A stretch of 18,861 nucleotides of DNA, from positions 1-18,861 of the forward strand of contig CALGVL010000261.1 in NCBI GenBank assembly GCA_937930165.1, given 5' to 3'. This DNA is from an uncultured Acetobacteraceae bacterium. Lineage in GTDB: Bacteria; Pseudomonadota; Alphaproteobacteria; Acetobacterales; Acetobacteraceae. Shown here piece by piece: positions 1-6,789 of the stretch (its first letter is position 1; every line of letters starts with the position of its first letter). The position numbers and the translations under genes are program-made. Under the pieces are notes generated by a model, which saw only the letters and a program-made list of their open reading frames with translations, had not been told where the DNA came from and ran no database searches.

Positions 1-1590
1 CACGCCGGTGGCGGGGTCGTTCCACAGCACCCGCCGCAGCCGCCGTGCCGCGGCCTCCGTGCCGTCGCAGACGATGACCATGCCGGCATGCTGCGAATAG
101 CCCATGCCGACGCCGCCGCCATGGTGCAGCGAAACCCAGGTGGCGCCGGATGCCGTGTTCAGCAGCGCATTCAGCAGCGGCCAGTCGGAGACGGCATCGG
201 AGCCATCCAGCATCGCCTCCGTCTCCCGGTTCGGGCTGGCGACGCTGCCGCTGTCCAGGTGGTCGCGGCCGATGACGATGGGCGCCTTCAACTCGCCGCG
301 CGCCACCATCTCGTTGAAGGCGAGGCCGAGCCGGTGCCGCTGCCCAAGCCCCACCCAGCAGATGCGCGCCGGCAGTCCCTGGAAGCTGATCCGTGCCCGC
401 GCCATGTCCAGCCAGCGATGCAGGTGCGGGTCGTCCGGGATCAGCTCCCGCACCTTCGCATCCGTGCGGTAGATGTCCTCCGGATCGCCGGAAAGCGCCG
501 CCCAGCGGAAGGGGCCGATGCCGCGGCAGAAGAGCGGGCGGATATAGGCCGGCACGAAGCCCGGGAAGTCGAAGGCATTGGCCAGCCCTTCATCCTTCGC
601 CATCTGCCGGATGTTGTTGCCGTAATCCAGCACGGCGCTGCCCATCTTCTGGAAGTCCAGCATGGCCTGCACGTGCTGCACCATGCTGCGCTTCGCCGCC
701 GCAGCGACGGCGGCGGGGTTGCTCTCCCGCTTCGCCTCCCATTCGGCCAGGCTCCAGCCGGCGGGCAGGTAGCCATTGGCCGGGTCGTGGGCGCTGGTCT
801 GGTCCGTCACGATGTCCGGCTTCACGCCGCGCCGGACGAGTTCCGGGAAGACCTCCGCCGCATTGCCCAGCAGGCCGACGCTGATGGCGCGCTTCTCGGC
901 GCAGGCCTGGCGGATCATTGCCAGCGCGGTGTCGAGGTCGTCCGCCCGGTGATCCAGATACTTCGTCTCCAGCCGCTTCTCGATGCGGGAGGGCTGGCAT
1001 TCCACCGCCAGCACGCAGGCCCCGGCGAAGACGCCCGCCAGCGGCTGCGCCCCGCCCATGCCGCCCAGGCCCCCGGTCAGGATCCAGCGGCCGGAGAGGT
1101 CGCCGCCATAATGCTGCCGTCCGGCCTCGGCGAAGGTTTCATAGGTGCCCTGAACGATCCCCTGGGAGCCGATATAGATCCAGGATCCGGCCGTCATCTG
1201 GCCGTACATCATCAGGCCCTTGCGATCGAGCTCGGTGAAATGCTCCCAATTCGCCCAGGCCGGGACAAGGTTGGAATTGGCGATGAGCACGCGCGGCGCG
1301 TCCGGATGCGTCTCGAACACCCCGACCGGCTTGCCGGACTGCACCAATAGGGTCTGGTTCTCCTCCAGCCGGCGGAGGACGCTGACGATGGTCTCGTAGC
1401 TCTTCCAGTCGCGGGCGGCGCGGCCGATGCCGCCATAGACCACCAGTTCCCCGGGGCGTTCCGCCACTTCCTCGTCCAGGTTGTTCATCAGCATGCGCAT
1501 CGCCGCCTCCGTGGTCCATTGGCGGCAGGTGATCTCCGGGCCACGGGGGGCGCGGATGGCGGGGGCGTTGCGGAAGCGGTCGGTGCTCAT
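1..1590 (-). CDS. hutU: Urocanate hydratase (urocanase), C-terminus beyond window
   Basis: Converts urocanate to 4-imidazolone-5-propionate, the second step of histidine degradation, in the cytoplasm with tightly bound NAD+. The frame is open for 530 codons from the ATG at 1590 to the window edge; the family is about 555 residues, so roughly 25 are missing. The start MSTDRFRNAPAIRAPRG fits the family. Visible landmarks are NNLDEEVAE, the glycine-rich NAD-binding stretch TGGLGGMGGAQP, CRGIGPFRWAALSG around residue 355, and the urocanase signature FQGLPARICW, whose cysteine at about 411 matches the essential cysteine near 410 of the Pseudomonas enzyme (from memory). The Shine-Dalgarno is weak. 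It is transcribed divergently from hutF. hutH, hutI and hutG are not in the window and could lie beyond its left edge. Identification is very secure. Confidence 0.97.
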   Translation of the reverse strand, partial: MSTDRFRNAPAIRAPRGPEITCRQWTTEAAMRMLMNNLDEEVAERPGELVVYGGIGRAARDWKSYETIVSVLRRLEENQTLLVQSGKPVGVFETHPDAPRVLIANSNLVPAWANWEHFTELDRKGLMMYGQMTAGSWIYIGSQGIVQGTYETFAEAGRQHYGGDLSGRWILTGGLGGMGGAQPLAGVFAGACVLAVECQPSRIEKRLETKYLDHRADDLDTALAMIRQACAEKRAISVGLLGNAAEVFPELVRRGVKPDIVTDQTSAHDPANGYLPAGWSLAEWEAKRESNPAAVAAAAKRSMVQHVQAMLDFQKMGSAVLDYGNNIRQMAKDEGLANAFDFPGFVPAYIRPLFCRGIGPFRWAALSGDPEDIYRTDAKVRELIPDDPHLHRWLDMARARISFQGLPARICWVGLGQRHRLGLAFNEMVARGELKAPIVIGRDHLDSGSVASPNRETEAMLDGSDAVSDWPLLNALLNTASGATWVSLHHGGGVGMGYSQHAGMVIVCDGTEAAARRLRRVLWNDPATGV

Positions 1591-1615
1591 CCCCGGGACG
1601 ATAGGCGGCCCGGGG
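1591..1615. promoter_or_regulatory. Inverted repeat in the hutU-hutF divergent region
   Basis: The arms CCCCGGG (1591-1597) and CCCGGGG (1609-1615) are a perfect 7-bp inverted repeat with an 11-base spacer. It lies immediately before the hutU start codon and about 20 bases before the first plus-strand ATG of the hutF leader. A GATAGGC element (1600-1606) lies within the spacer. Position and symmetry suggest an operator or control hairpin for histidine-use genes. The arms do not resemble the HutC operator as I remember it, so the function is inferred from position only. Confidence 0.35.
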
Positions 1616-1635
1616 CGGAGGGCAAGGAGTCTCGG

Positions 1636-1686
1636 ATGACGAAGCGTTGCACCGGCCGGGCAGATGCGCGATGCCTCGCGGCATGA
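1636..1686 (+). CDS. Possible 16-residue leader peptide coupled to hutF
   Basis: An ATG at 1636 preceded by AAGGAG (1624-1629) opens a 16-codon frame, MTKRCTGRADARCLAA. Its TGA (1684-1686) overlaps the hutF start codon at 1683 as ATGA. The Shine-Dalgarno is much better than anything directly in front of hutF, so ribosomes may load here and reinitiate on hutF. The peptide has no histidine codons, so it is not a classical histidine attenuator. It may be chance: short frames are common and no conservation has been tested. Confidence 0.35.
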   Translation: MTKRCTGRADARCLAA

Positions 1687-3041
1687 GGGAATTCTTCGCC
1701 CAACAGGTGCTGCTGCCGGAAGGCTGGGCCCGTGATGTCCGCATCACCGCCGATCCGGCGGGGGCGATCGTCAGCGTGGAGGCCGGTGCCGCTCCCGGCG
1801 CCGCTGACCGGCTGCGGGGCGCTGTCATCCCTGGCGTGCCGAACCTGCACTCCCACGCCTTCCAGCGCGCGATGGCAGGCGCCGCGGAGCGCCGCAGCCC
1901 CGCCGGCCGGGACAGCTTCTGGACCTGGCGGGAGACCATGTACCGCTTCGTCGGCCTCCTCACTCCGGAGGATGCTGAGGCGGTGGCCGCGCAACTCTAC
2001 GCCGAATTGCTGGAATGGGGCTTCACCAGCGTCTGCGAGTTCCACTACCTGCACCACCAGCCGGACGGCAGCCCCTATGCCGATCCGGCGGAGATGGCGC
2101 TGCGCCATCTGGCGGCGGCGCGGGCGACCGGCATCGGCATCACCCTGCTGCCCAGCCTCTATCGCCATGGCGGGATCTTCGGGAAGGACCCCGTGCCCGG
2201 CCAGCGGCGCTTCCTGAACGACCTGGACGGCTTCTCCCGCATCCTTGAAGCCTGCCGCAGCGCGACCGCGGGGGATCCCCAGGCGGCGGTCGGCCTGGCC
2301 CCGCACAGCCTGCGCGCGGTGACGCCCGCCATGCTGGCCGCCATCTCCGGCGATGCCGGCCCCATCCACATCCACGCTGCGGAACAGCTGCGGGAGGTGG
2401 AGGAATGCCTCGCCGCCACCGGTGCCCGGCCGGTGCAATGGCTGCTGGACCACGCGCCGCTGGATCGCCGCTGGTGCGTGATTCATGCCACCCACATGAC
2501 CCCAGCCGAGATCGAGGGCCTGGCCGCCACCGGCGCCGTCGCCGGCCTTTGCCCAAGCACCGAAGCATCCCTCGGCGACGGCATCTTCCCATTGCGGCCC
2601 TGGCTGGCTGCCGGCGGCCGATTCGGCATCGGCACCGACAGCCATGTCGGCACCTCCCCGCGCGACGAACTCCGGCAATTGGAAACCAGCCAGCGCCTCG
2701 CGCTGCGGGAGCGCGCCGTGGCGACCAGCGAAGCCCTGCCGCATCCCGGCCGCCTGCTGCTGGATTCGGCGCTTTCCGGCGGCGCCCAGGCCAGCGGCCG
2801 CCCGCTCGGCGCCATCGCCCCGGGGATGCGCTGCGACCTGGTGGAGCTGGACCCCGAACACCCCTCGCTGATCGGGCATGACGGCGATGCGCTGCTGGAT
2901 GCCTGGGTGTTCAGCGGCCAGGGCAATCCGGTCCGTACCGTGATCTGCGGCGGCAGGCGGGTGGTGGAGGCGGGCCGCCACATCGCCCGGCTGGAGATCG
3001 GCGCGGAATTCACCCTGACTATGCGAAGGTTGCTCGGATAA
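1683..3041 (+). CDS. hutF: Formimidoylglutamate deiminase
   Basis: Hydrolyses N-formimidoyl-L-glutamate to N-formylglutamate and ammonia, the fourth step of the five-step histidine pathway; HutG deformylase would follow. It is an amidohydrolase-superfamily TIM barrel with one catalytic metal. Counted from the ATG at 1683 it has 452 residues, the usual length. The metal and catalytic residues are in place: LHSH (His56, His58), IHIHAAEQ (His231), CVIHATH (His268, His271) and TDSHVGTSPRDE (Asp319, His321). These match the Pseudomonas HutF numbering almost exactly. I chose 1683 because family members begin with a short M-x-LFA-like strand, here MREFFAQQVLLPEGW. An ATG at 1671 or TTG at 1647 in the same frame is possible, but neither has a good Shine-Dalgarno. 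Only 37 bases separate it from the GNAT gene, suggesting cotranscription. Confidence 0.95.
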   Translation: MREFFAQQVLLPEGWARDVRITADPAGAIVSVEAGAAPGAADRLRGAVIPGVPNLHSHAFQRAMAGAAERRSPAGRDSFWTWRETMYRFVGLLTPEDAEAVAAQLYAELLEWGFTSVCEFHYLHHQPDGSPYADPAEMALRHLAAARATGIGITLLPSLYRHGGIFGKDPVPGQRRFLNDLDGFSRILEACRSATAGDPQAAVGLAPHSLRAVTPAMLAAISGDAGPIHIHAAEQLREVEECLAATGARPVQWLLDHAPLDRRWCVIHATHMTPAEIEGLAATGAVAGLCPSTEASLGDGIFPLRPWLAAGGRFGIGTDSHVGTSPRDELRQLETSQRLALRERAVATSEALPHPGRLLLDSALSGGAQASGRPLGAIAPGMRCDLVELDPEHPSLIGHDGDALLDAWVFSGQGNPVRTVICGGRRVVEAGRHIARLEIGAEFTLTMRRLLG

Positions 3042-3078
3042 GCTGGGTCACCCTGCGGGGCGGAGAGGCATTGCACCC

Positions 3079-3930
3079 ATGGCACCGGCACTGACCTGCC
3101 GCCCGATGCACCGGGCGGAGCTTGACCTGGCAATCGAATGGGCCGCGGCGGAGGGCTGGAATCCCGGTCTGCACGATGCCGACGCCTTCTGGGCCGCCGA
3201 TCCGGAGGGCTTCTGGCTGGCGGAGCTCGGTGGCGAGCCGATCGGCTCCATCTCGGTCGTCCGCTACGGGGCGGGCTTCGGCTTCCTCGGCTTCTACATC
3301 GTCCGGCCGGAATGGCGCGGGCAGGGGCATGGCTATGCGCTGTGGCGGAGCAGCATTCCGCATCTCGGGGATCGCTGCATCGGGCTGGACGGCGTGGTGG
3401 CGCAGCAGGCGAATTACCGGAAGTCCGGCTTCGCCCTGGCGCATCGCAACATCCGCTTCGGCGCCGAGCGTGTCACCCCGCCCGTGCCTGCATCCGGCGT
3501 CGCGGTGGCCCCGGCGGCCTCGCTGCCCTTCGGCGCGCTGGCCGCCTATGATGCGGCCTGCTTCCAGGCGCCGCGCGACGCCTTCCTGCGCGCCTGGCTG
3601 GCACAGCCCGGCCATGTCGCGCTTGCGGCGCTGCGGGAGGGGCGCGTCGCGGGCTTCGGTGTCCTTCGGCCCTGCCGCCAGGGCGCCAAGATCGGCCCGC
3701 TCTTCGCCGATGGGCCGGAGGAGGCGGCGACCCTCTTCGCCGCGTTGGCCGCTGCCGCGCCCGCCGGCCCGCTCTTCCTCGACGTGCCGGAGACGCATGC
3801 GCCGGCCCTGGCGCTGGCGCGGGCCGCCGGCATGGCGCCGGTCTTCGAGACCGCCCGCATGTATACGTGCCCGCCGCCTCCGGTCCGGGCCGAGCGGATC
3901 TTCGGCATCACCAGCTTCGAACTGGGCTGA
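3079..3930 (+). CDS. GNAT acetyltransferase with a second GNAT-like C-terminal domain
   Basis: Predicted cytoplasmic acetyl-CoA-dependent N-acetyltransferase of 283 residues; the substrate cannot be read from sequence. The N-terminal half (about 5-135) is a GNAT fold with the acetyl-CoA pyrophosphate loop RPEWRGQGHG at residues 76-85, fitting the R/Q-x-x-G-x-G/A rule. The C-terminal half (about 145-283) resembles the second, YitH-like domain (the type Pfam calls Acetyltransf_18), with FGVLRPCRQGAKIGPLFAD and LFLDVPETH. The start at 3079 is preceded by GGAGAGG at suitable spacing. It lies 37 bases after hutF, so it may share that transcript; whether it acts on a histidine-related amine is speculation. 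No broken motifs are seen. Confidence 0.85.
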   Translation: MAPALTCRPMHRAELDLAIEWAAAEGWNPGLHDADAFWAADPEGFWLAELGGEPIGSISVVRYGAGFGFLGFYIVRPEWRGQGHGYALWRSSIPHLGDRCIGLDGVVAQQANYRKSGFALAHRNIRFGAERVTPPVPASGVAVAPAASLPFGALAAYDAACFQAPRDAFLRAWLAQPGHVALAALREGRVAGFGVLRPCRQGAKIGPLFADGPEEAATLFAALAAAAPAGPLFLDVPETHAPALALARAAGMAPVFETARMYTCPPPPVRAERIFGITSFELG

Positions 3931-3963
3931 CCGCCGCACTGGCGGAATGAGGGCTGCGCCTGC

Positions 3964-3994
3964 CATACTCCGCCCCAATATTCCGGGAGGGGCG
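3964..3994 (+). promoter_or_regulatory. Candidate -10 element and SD-pairing hairpin before the TRAP gene
   Basis: CATACT (3964-3969) is a plausible -10 hexamer 28 bases before the start codon, although no good -35 is seen. CGCCCC (3971-3976) and GGGGCG (3989-3994) form a perfect 6-bp all-GC inverted repeat with a 12-base AT-containing loop. The right arm includes most of the GGAGGGG Shine-Dalgarno for the ATG at 3998, so the hairpin could mask the ribosome site. Both assignments are pattern-based. Confidence 0.35.
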
Positions 3995-3997
3995 AAC

Positions 3998-4972
3998 ATG
4001 AAGCAGATGCTCGTTGCGGCGCTTGCCGCGCTGACCCTGGCCTTGCCGGCATGGGCGCAGACCCGCTGGGTGGGCGCCACTGCCTATCCTGAGGGCAACT
4101 ACCACACCCAGAACCTGCGCCAGTTCCTCGCCGAGGTGGAGCAGGCGACCGACGGGCGGCTGGCGGTGCAACTGCACACCAACGCCTCCCTCCTGCCCAT
4201 GCCCCAGATCAAGCGCGCGGTGCAGACCGGGCAGATCCAGTTGGGCGAGATCCTGCTCGCCGCCTATGGCAACGAGGATCCCTTCTTCGAACTGGATTTC
4301 ATTCCCTTCCTTGCCGACACCTGGGAGAAGGCGCGGGCGCTGAACGAGGTGACGGAGCCGCTGCTGCGCGCCCGCTTCGAGCGGCAGGGCTTGACCCTGC
4401 TCTACCTTGCGCCTTGGCCGAGCCAGGCCTTCGTCACCCGCACCGAGATCAACCGCGTGGAGGACCTGCGCGGCGCCCGCTTCCGCGCCCAGTCCACCAC
4501 CCTGGCGCGGCTGGCGGAGCTGGTCGGCGCCATCCCGGTCACGGTGCAGCAGGCGGAGGTTCCGCAGGCCTTCAGCGCCGGGATCATCAATGTGATGATC
4601 ACCTCCGCCCAGACCAGCGTGGATACCAGCGCCTGGGACTTCACCCGCTATTTCTACGATGTCGGCATGATGTACGTGCGCAACGCCGTGCTGGTGAACA
4701 CCCGTGCCTTCAACGCGCTGGACGAGGCGACGCGGAAGGCGGTGCGGGAGGCGGCGGCGCATGCTGCGGCGCGCGGCCCGGGCCTGGCGCAGAACTCTGA
4801 ACGCACCATGACGGAACGGCTGCGTGCCCAGGGTATGCTGACGCCGACGCCGAGCCCGGAATTCGTCGCCGCCATGCGCGGCTTCGGGGAGCGCATGGCG
4901 CAGGAATGGGCGCAGAAGGCCGGGCCGGAAGGGAAGGCGGCGCTGGAGCGCTACCGGGCGATGCTGCGGTAG
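3998..4972 (+). CDS. dctP: TRAP transporter substrate-binding protein, DctP family
   Basis: Periplasmic ligand-binding subunit of a tripartite ATP-independent periplasmic transporter, normally feeding organic acids or similar carboxylates to a DctQM membrane pair. It has 324 residues, a typical length. A Sec signal peptide covers residues 1-21, with likely cleavage after AWA. The mature part shows the DctP pattern: a family-like N-terminal stretch ending TDGRLAVQLH, the helix QIKRAVQTGQIQLGE, and RGARFRAQS at about 158-166, where family members hold the arginine that salt-bridges the ligand carboxylate. VQQAEVPQAFSAGIINVMIT is the family's second lobe signature. GGGAGGGG gives a strong Shine-Dalgarno. 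No dctQ or dctM flanks it, so it is an orphan binding protein. Proximity to hut genes hints at a histidine- or urocanate-type ligand, but that is only inference. Confidence 0.93.
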   Translation: MKQMLVAALAALTLALPAWAQTRWVGATAYPEGNYHTQNLRQFLAEVEQATDGRLAVQLHTNASLLPMPQIKRAVQTGQIQLGEILLAAYGNEDPFFELDFIPFLADTWEKARALNEVTEPLLRARFERQGLTLLYLAPWPSQAFVTRTEINRVEDLRGARFRAQSTTLARLAELVGAIPVTVQQAEVPQAFSAGIINVMITSAQTSVDTSAWDFTRYFYDVGMMYVRNAVLVNTRAFNALDEATRKAVREAAAHAAARGPGLAQNSERTMTERLRAQGMLTPTPSPEFVAAMRGFGERMAQEWAQKAGPEGKAALERYRAMLR

Positions 4973-4981
4973 CGCCTCGTC

Positions 4982-6085
4982 TCAGCGGGCCGGAGCCCAG
5001 GGATTGATGCGCGGCGGCCGGGCCGCCTGCACCATCATCATCTCGCCCAGATTTTCTGGTGTCACCAGCCCGACCAGCCTGCCGCTCGAATCCACGGCGC
5101 CGACCGCCGGCAGGCTGTCCCGTTGCATCAGCCGCAGCGCCTCTTCCAGGCTGCGGCCGTGGTGCAACACGGGGATGTCCAGGCGCATCACCTCCAGCAC
5201 CGGCGCATCCGGACCGTGTTGGCGCAGCGCCCGGATGATGTCGTCCCGTGTCAGCACGCCGCGCAGCCGCTGGCCGCCATCCACCACCGGGAAATCGTGC
5301 TGCGTGGTGTGAAGCAGGCATTGCACTGCATTCTCCACCGTGCTCCCCGGAGACAAGGCCTCGAAGCGCGTCACCATGGCATCGGCCACGCGCAGGCCGC
5401 GCGTCGCCTCCCGCAACTGCGCCGCATGCGCCTCGCCCGCCGCGCCCATCCAGACGAAGAGGGCGATGAAGAGCAGCAGCGGATTGCCGAACAGGCCGAG
5501 CAGCCCGATCCCGACCGCCAGGAATTGCCCGACCGAGGCGGCGATCTGCGTCGCCCGCGCATAGCCCATGCGCCAGGCCAGCGCCGCCCGCAGCACCCGC
5601 CCGCCATCCATCGGGAAGGCCGGGAGCAGGTTGAAGAGCACGAGGAACACATTCACCCAGAACAGCCGCGCGACCAGCCCGGCGCCGGCATCCTGCGGCG
5701 CCGCATTCTCCGGTGCGGGCACGCCGCCCAGCGCCAGGGCCAGCACCGCCGCGATCACCACATTCACCGCCGGCCCGGCGAGCGCCACGACCAGCTCCTG
5801 CGCCGGCTTCTCCGGGATCCGCTCCAGCCGGGCGACGCCGCCGATGGGAAGCAGGGTGATGTCGGGCGTCTGCACGCCGTAGCGGCGGGCGGCCAGCACA
5901 TGGCCGAATTCGTGCAGCACCACGCAGAGGAAGAGCAGCACCATGAAAGCGACGCCCTGGACCGCCGCATCCCAGCCGCCCTGCGCGTAATAGGCCGCGC
6001 CGATCCACAGCAGGAAGAGCAGGAAGGTCAGATGCAGCCGGATCTCGGTACCCTTGATCCTGCCGATCGGGATGGACCAGCCCAT
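4982..6085 (-). CDS. M50 site-2-type zinc metalloprotease with two CBS domains
   Basis: Intramembrane zinc protease of 367 residues with about five or six membrane segments in the first 215. The metal site HEFGH is at residues 58-62, and the second motif NLLPAFPMDGG, with the third zinc ligand Asp160, is at 152-162. Two CBS modules follow (about 232-290 and 298-355; recognisable strands FPVVDGGQRLRGVLTRDD and LPAVGAVDSSGRLVGLVT). Such modules in this subfamily are thought to bind adenine nucleotides and gate activity. The natural substrate is unknown; relatives cut anti-sigma factors or remnant signal peptides. It starts 6 bases after the lipocalin stop, so the two are almost certainly cotranscribed. 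Its stop is only 9 bases from the convergent TRAP gene. Confidence 0.93.
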   Translation of the reverse strand: MGWSIPIGRIKGTEIRLHLTFLLFLLWIGAAYYAQGGWDAAVQGVAFMVLLFLCVVLHEFGHVLAARRYGVQTPDITLLPIGGVARLERIPEKPAQELVVALAGPAVNVVIAAVLALALGGVPAPENAAPQDAGAGLVARLFWVNVFLVLFNLLPAFPMDGGRVLRAALAWRMGYARATQIAASVGQFLAVGIGLLGLFGNPLLLFIALFVWMGAAGEAHAAQLREATRGLRVADAMVTRFEALSPGSTVENAVQCLLHTTQHDFPVVDGGQRLRGVLTRDDIIRALRQHGPDAPVLEVMRLDIPVLHHGRSLEEALRLMQRDSLPAVGAVDSSGRLVGLVTPENLGEMMMVQAARPPRINPWAPAR

Positions 6086-6091
6086 GGCGCT

Positions 6092-6625
6092 TCAGGTCCC
6101 GCTTTGGGGTGTCGGTTGGAGCTTCCCGACATCGTAGCCTTCGGCGCGGGCGATGCCCACCGCCCGCGCCTGGTCCTCCGCCGACAGGACCGGGCTTCGC
6201 GCCAGCACCCACAGGTTTTCGCGCTGCGGATCGCCGACGACAGCCCATCGGTAGTCGGGATCCAGCCCCAGCACCCAATAGTCGCCGTAGAAGGGCCAGA
6301 AGAAGGTAACGCGCAGCTTCGCACCCTGGCTGCCCTCCACCACATAGGCGGAGCCGCTTGCGTCCCGCTGCGCTCCTTCAGCCGCGGCATTGCGGCAGCG
6401 GTTGAGCACGCCGATCCGGCCGTCCGGCCGGGGCGTGTAGGTCGCCGTGACATCGGTGCAGGCGATGCCGGGCCCGTCCTCGAACCGGTTGGGGAAGCGT
6501 GCGATCTCGTACCAGGTCCCGGCGTAGCGGTGCAGATCCACCGCCGGGACCGTGCGCGGGGCGTCCTCCGGAACGCCGGCACAGGCGCCGAGGAGGAAGA
6601 GTGCGAACAGCGAGAACCGATGCAT
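6092..6625 (-). CDS. blc: Outer-membrane lipocalin lipoprotein (Blc-like)
   Basis: A 177-residue bacterial lipocalin, expected to be lipid-anchored in the envelope and to bind fatty acids or lysophospholipids, often in membrane stress. A short signal peptide ends in the lipobox LLGAC, making Cys15 the lipidated residue. The hallmark first lipocalin motif GTWYEIARFPNRFE is at about 36-49. The Blc-type strands WPFYGDYWVLGLDPDYRWAVVGDP and LWVLARSP follow. AGGAAG lies about 9 bases before the ATG, and a 15-bp near-palindrome lies further upstream. It is the first gene of a pair with the M50 protease, which suggests a shared role in envelope maintenance. The symbol is by family resemblance and the ligand is unproven. 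Confidence 0.92.
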   Translation of the reverse strand: MHRFSLFALFLLGACAGVPEDAPRTVPAVDLHRYAGTWYEIARFPNRFEDGPGIACTDVTATYTPRPDGRIGVLNRCRNAAAEGAQRDASGSAYVVEGSQGAKLRVTFFWPFYGDYWVLGLDPDYRWAVVGDPQRENLWVLARSPVLSAEDQARAVGIARAEGYDVGKLQPTPQSGT

Positions 6626-6642
6626 GATCCTGGCTTCCTGTG

Positions 6643-6657
6643 GCTTCAGGCTGAAGC
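6643..6657. promoter_or_regulatory. Palindrome upstream of the lipocalin gene
   Basis: GCTTCAGGCTGAAGC is a perfect inverted repeat with 7-bp arms around a single central base, 18 to 32 bases before the lipocalin start codon. The compact odd-length symmetry is typical of a transcription-factor site, though it could also form a small RNA hairpin in the leader. No regulator gene is adjacent. Confidence 0.35.
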
Positions 6658-6789
6658 GTCAGCGGTGCGGAGCAGTTCCGTTCGCGGACCCGCTGGCGGG
6701 CGGGAGCCGATGGATGCACTCACGGAAAGGAAGGGGCGTAATCCCCCCTCCGTGGTGACGCGGTGGCGGGGGGTGGCTAGATAGGCGGC

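Noticed and set aside
88..1350. A 420-codon plus-strand frame over hutU
   Set aside because: It is antisense to a clear urocanase with intact signature motifs and has no recognisable domain.
3122..4972. A 616-codon frame apparently fusing a basic protein to the TRAP binding protein
   Set aside because: The upstream part is the out-of-frame shadow of the GNAT gene. The signal peptide and strong Shine-Dalgarno at 3998 mark the true start.
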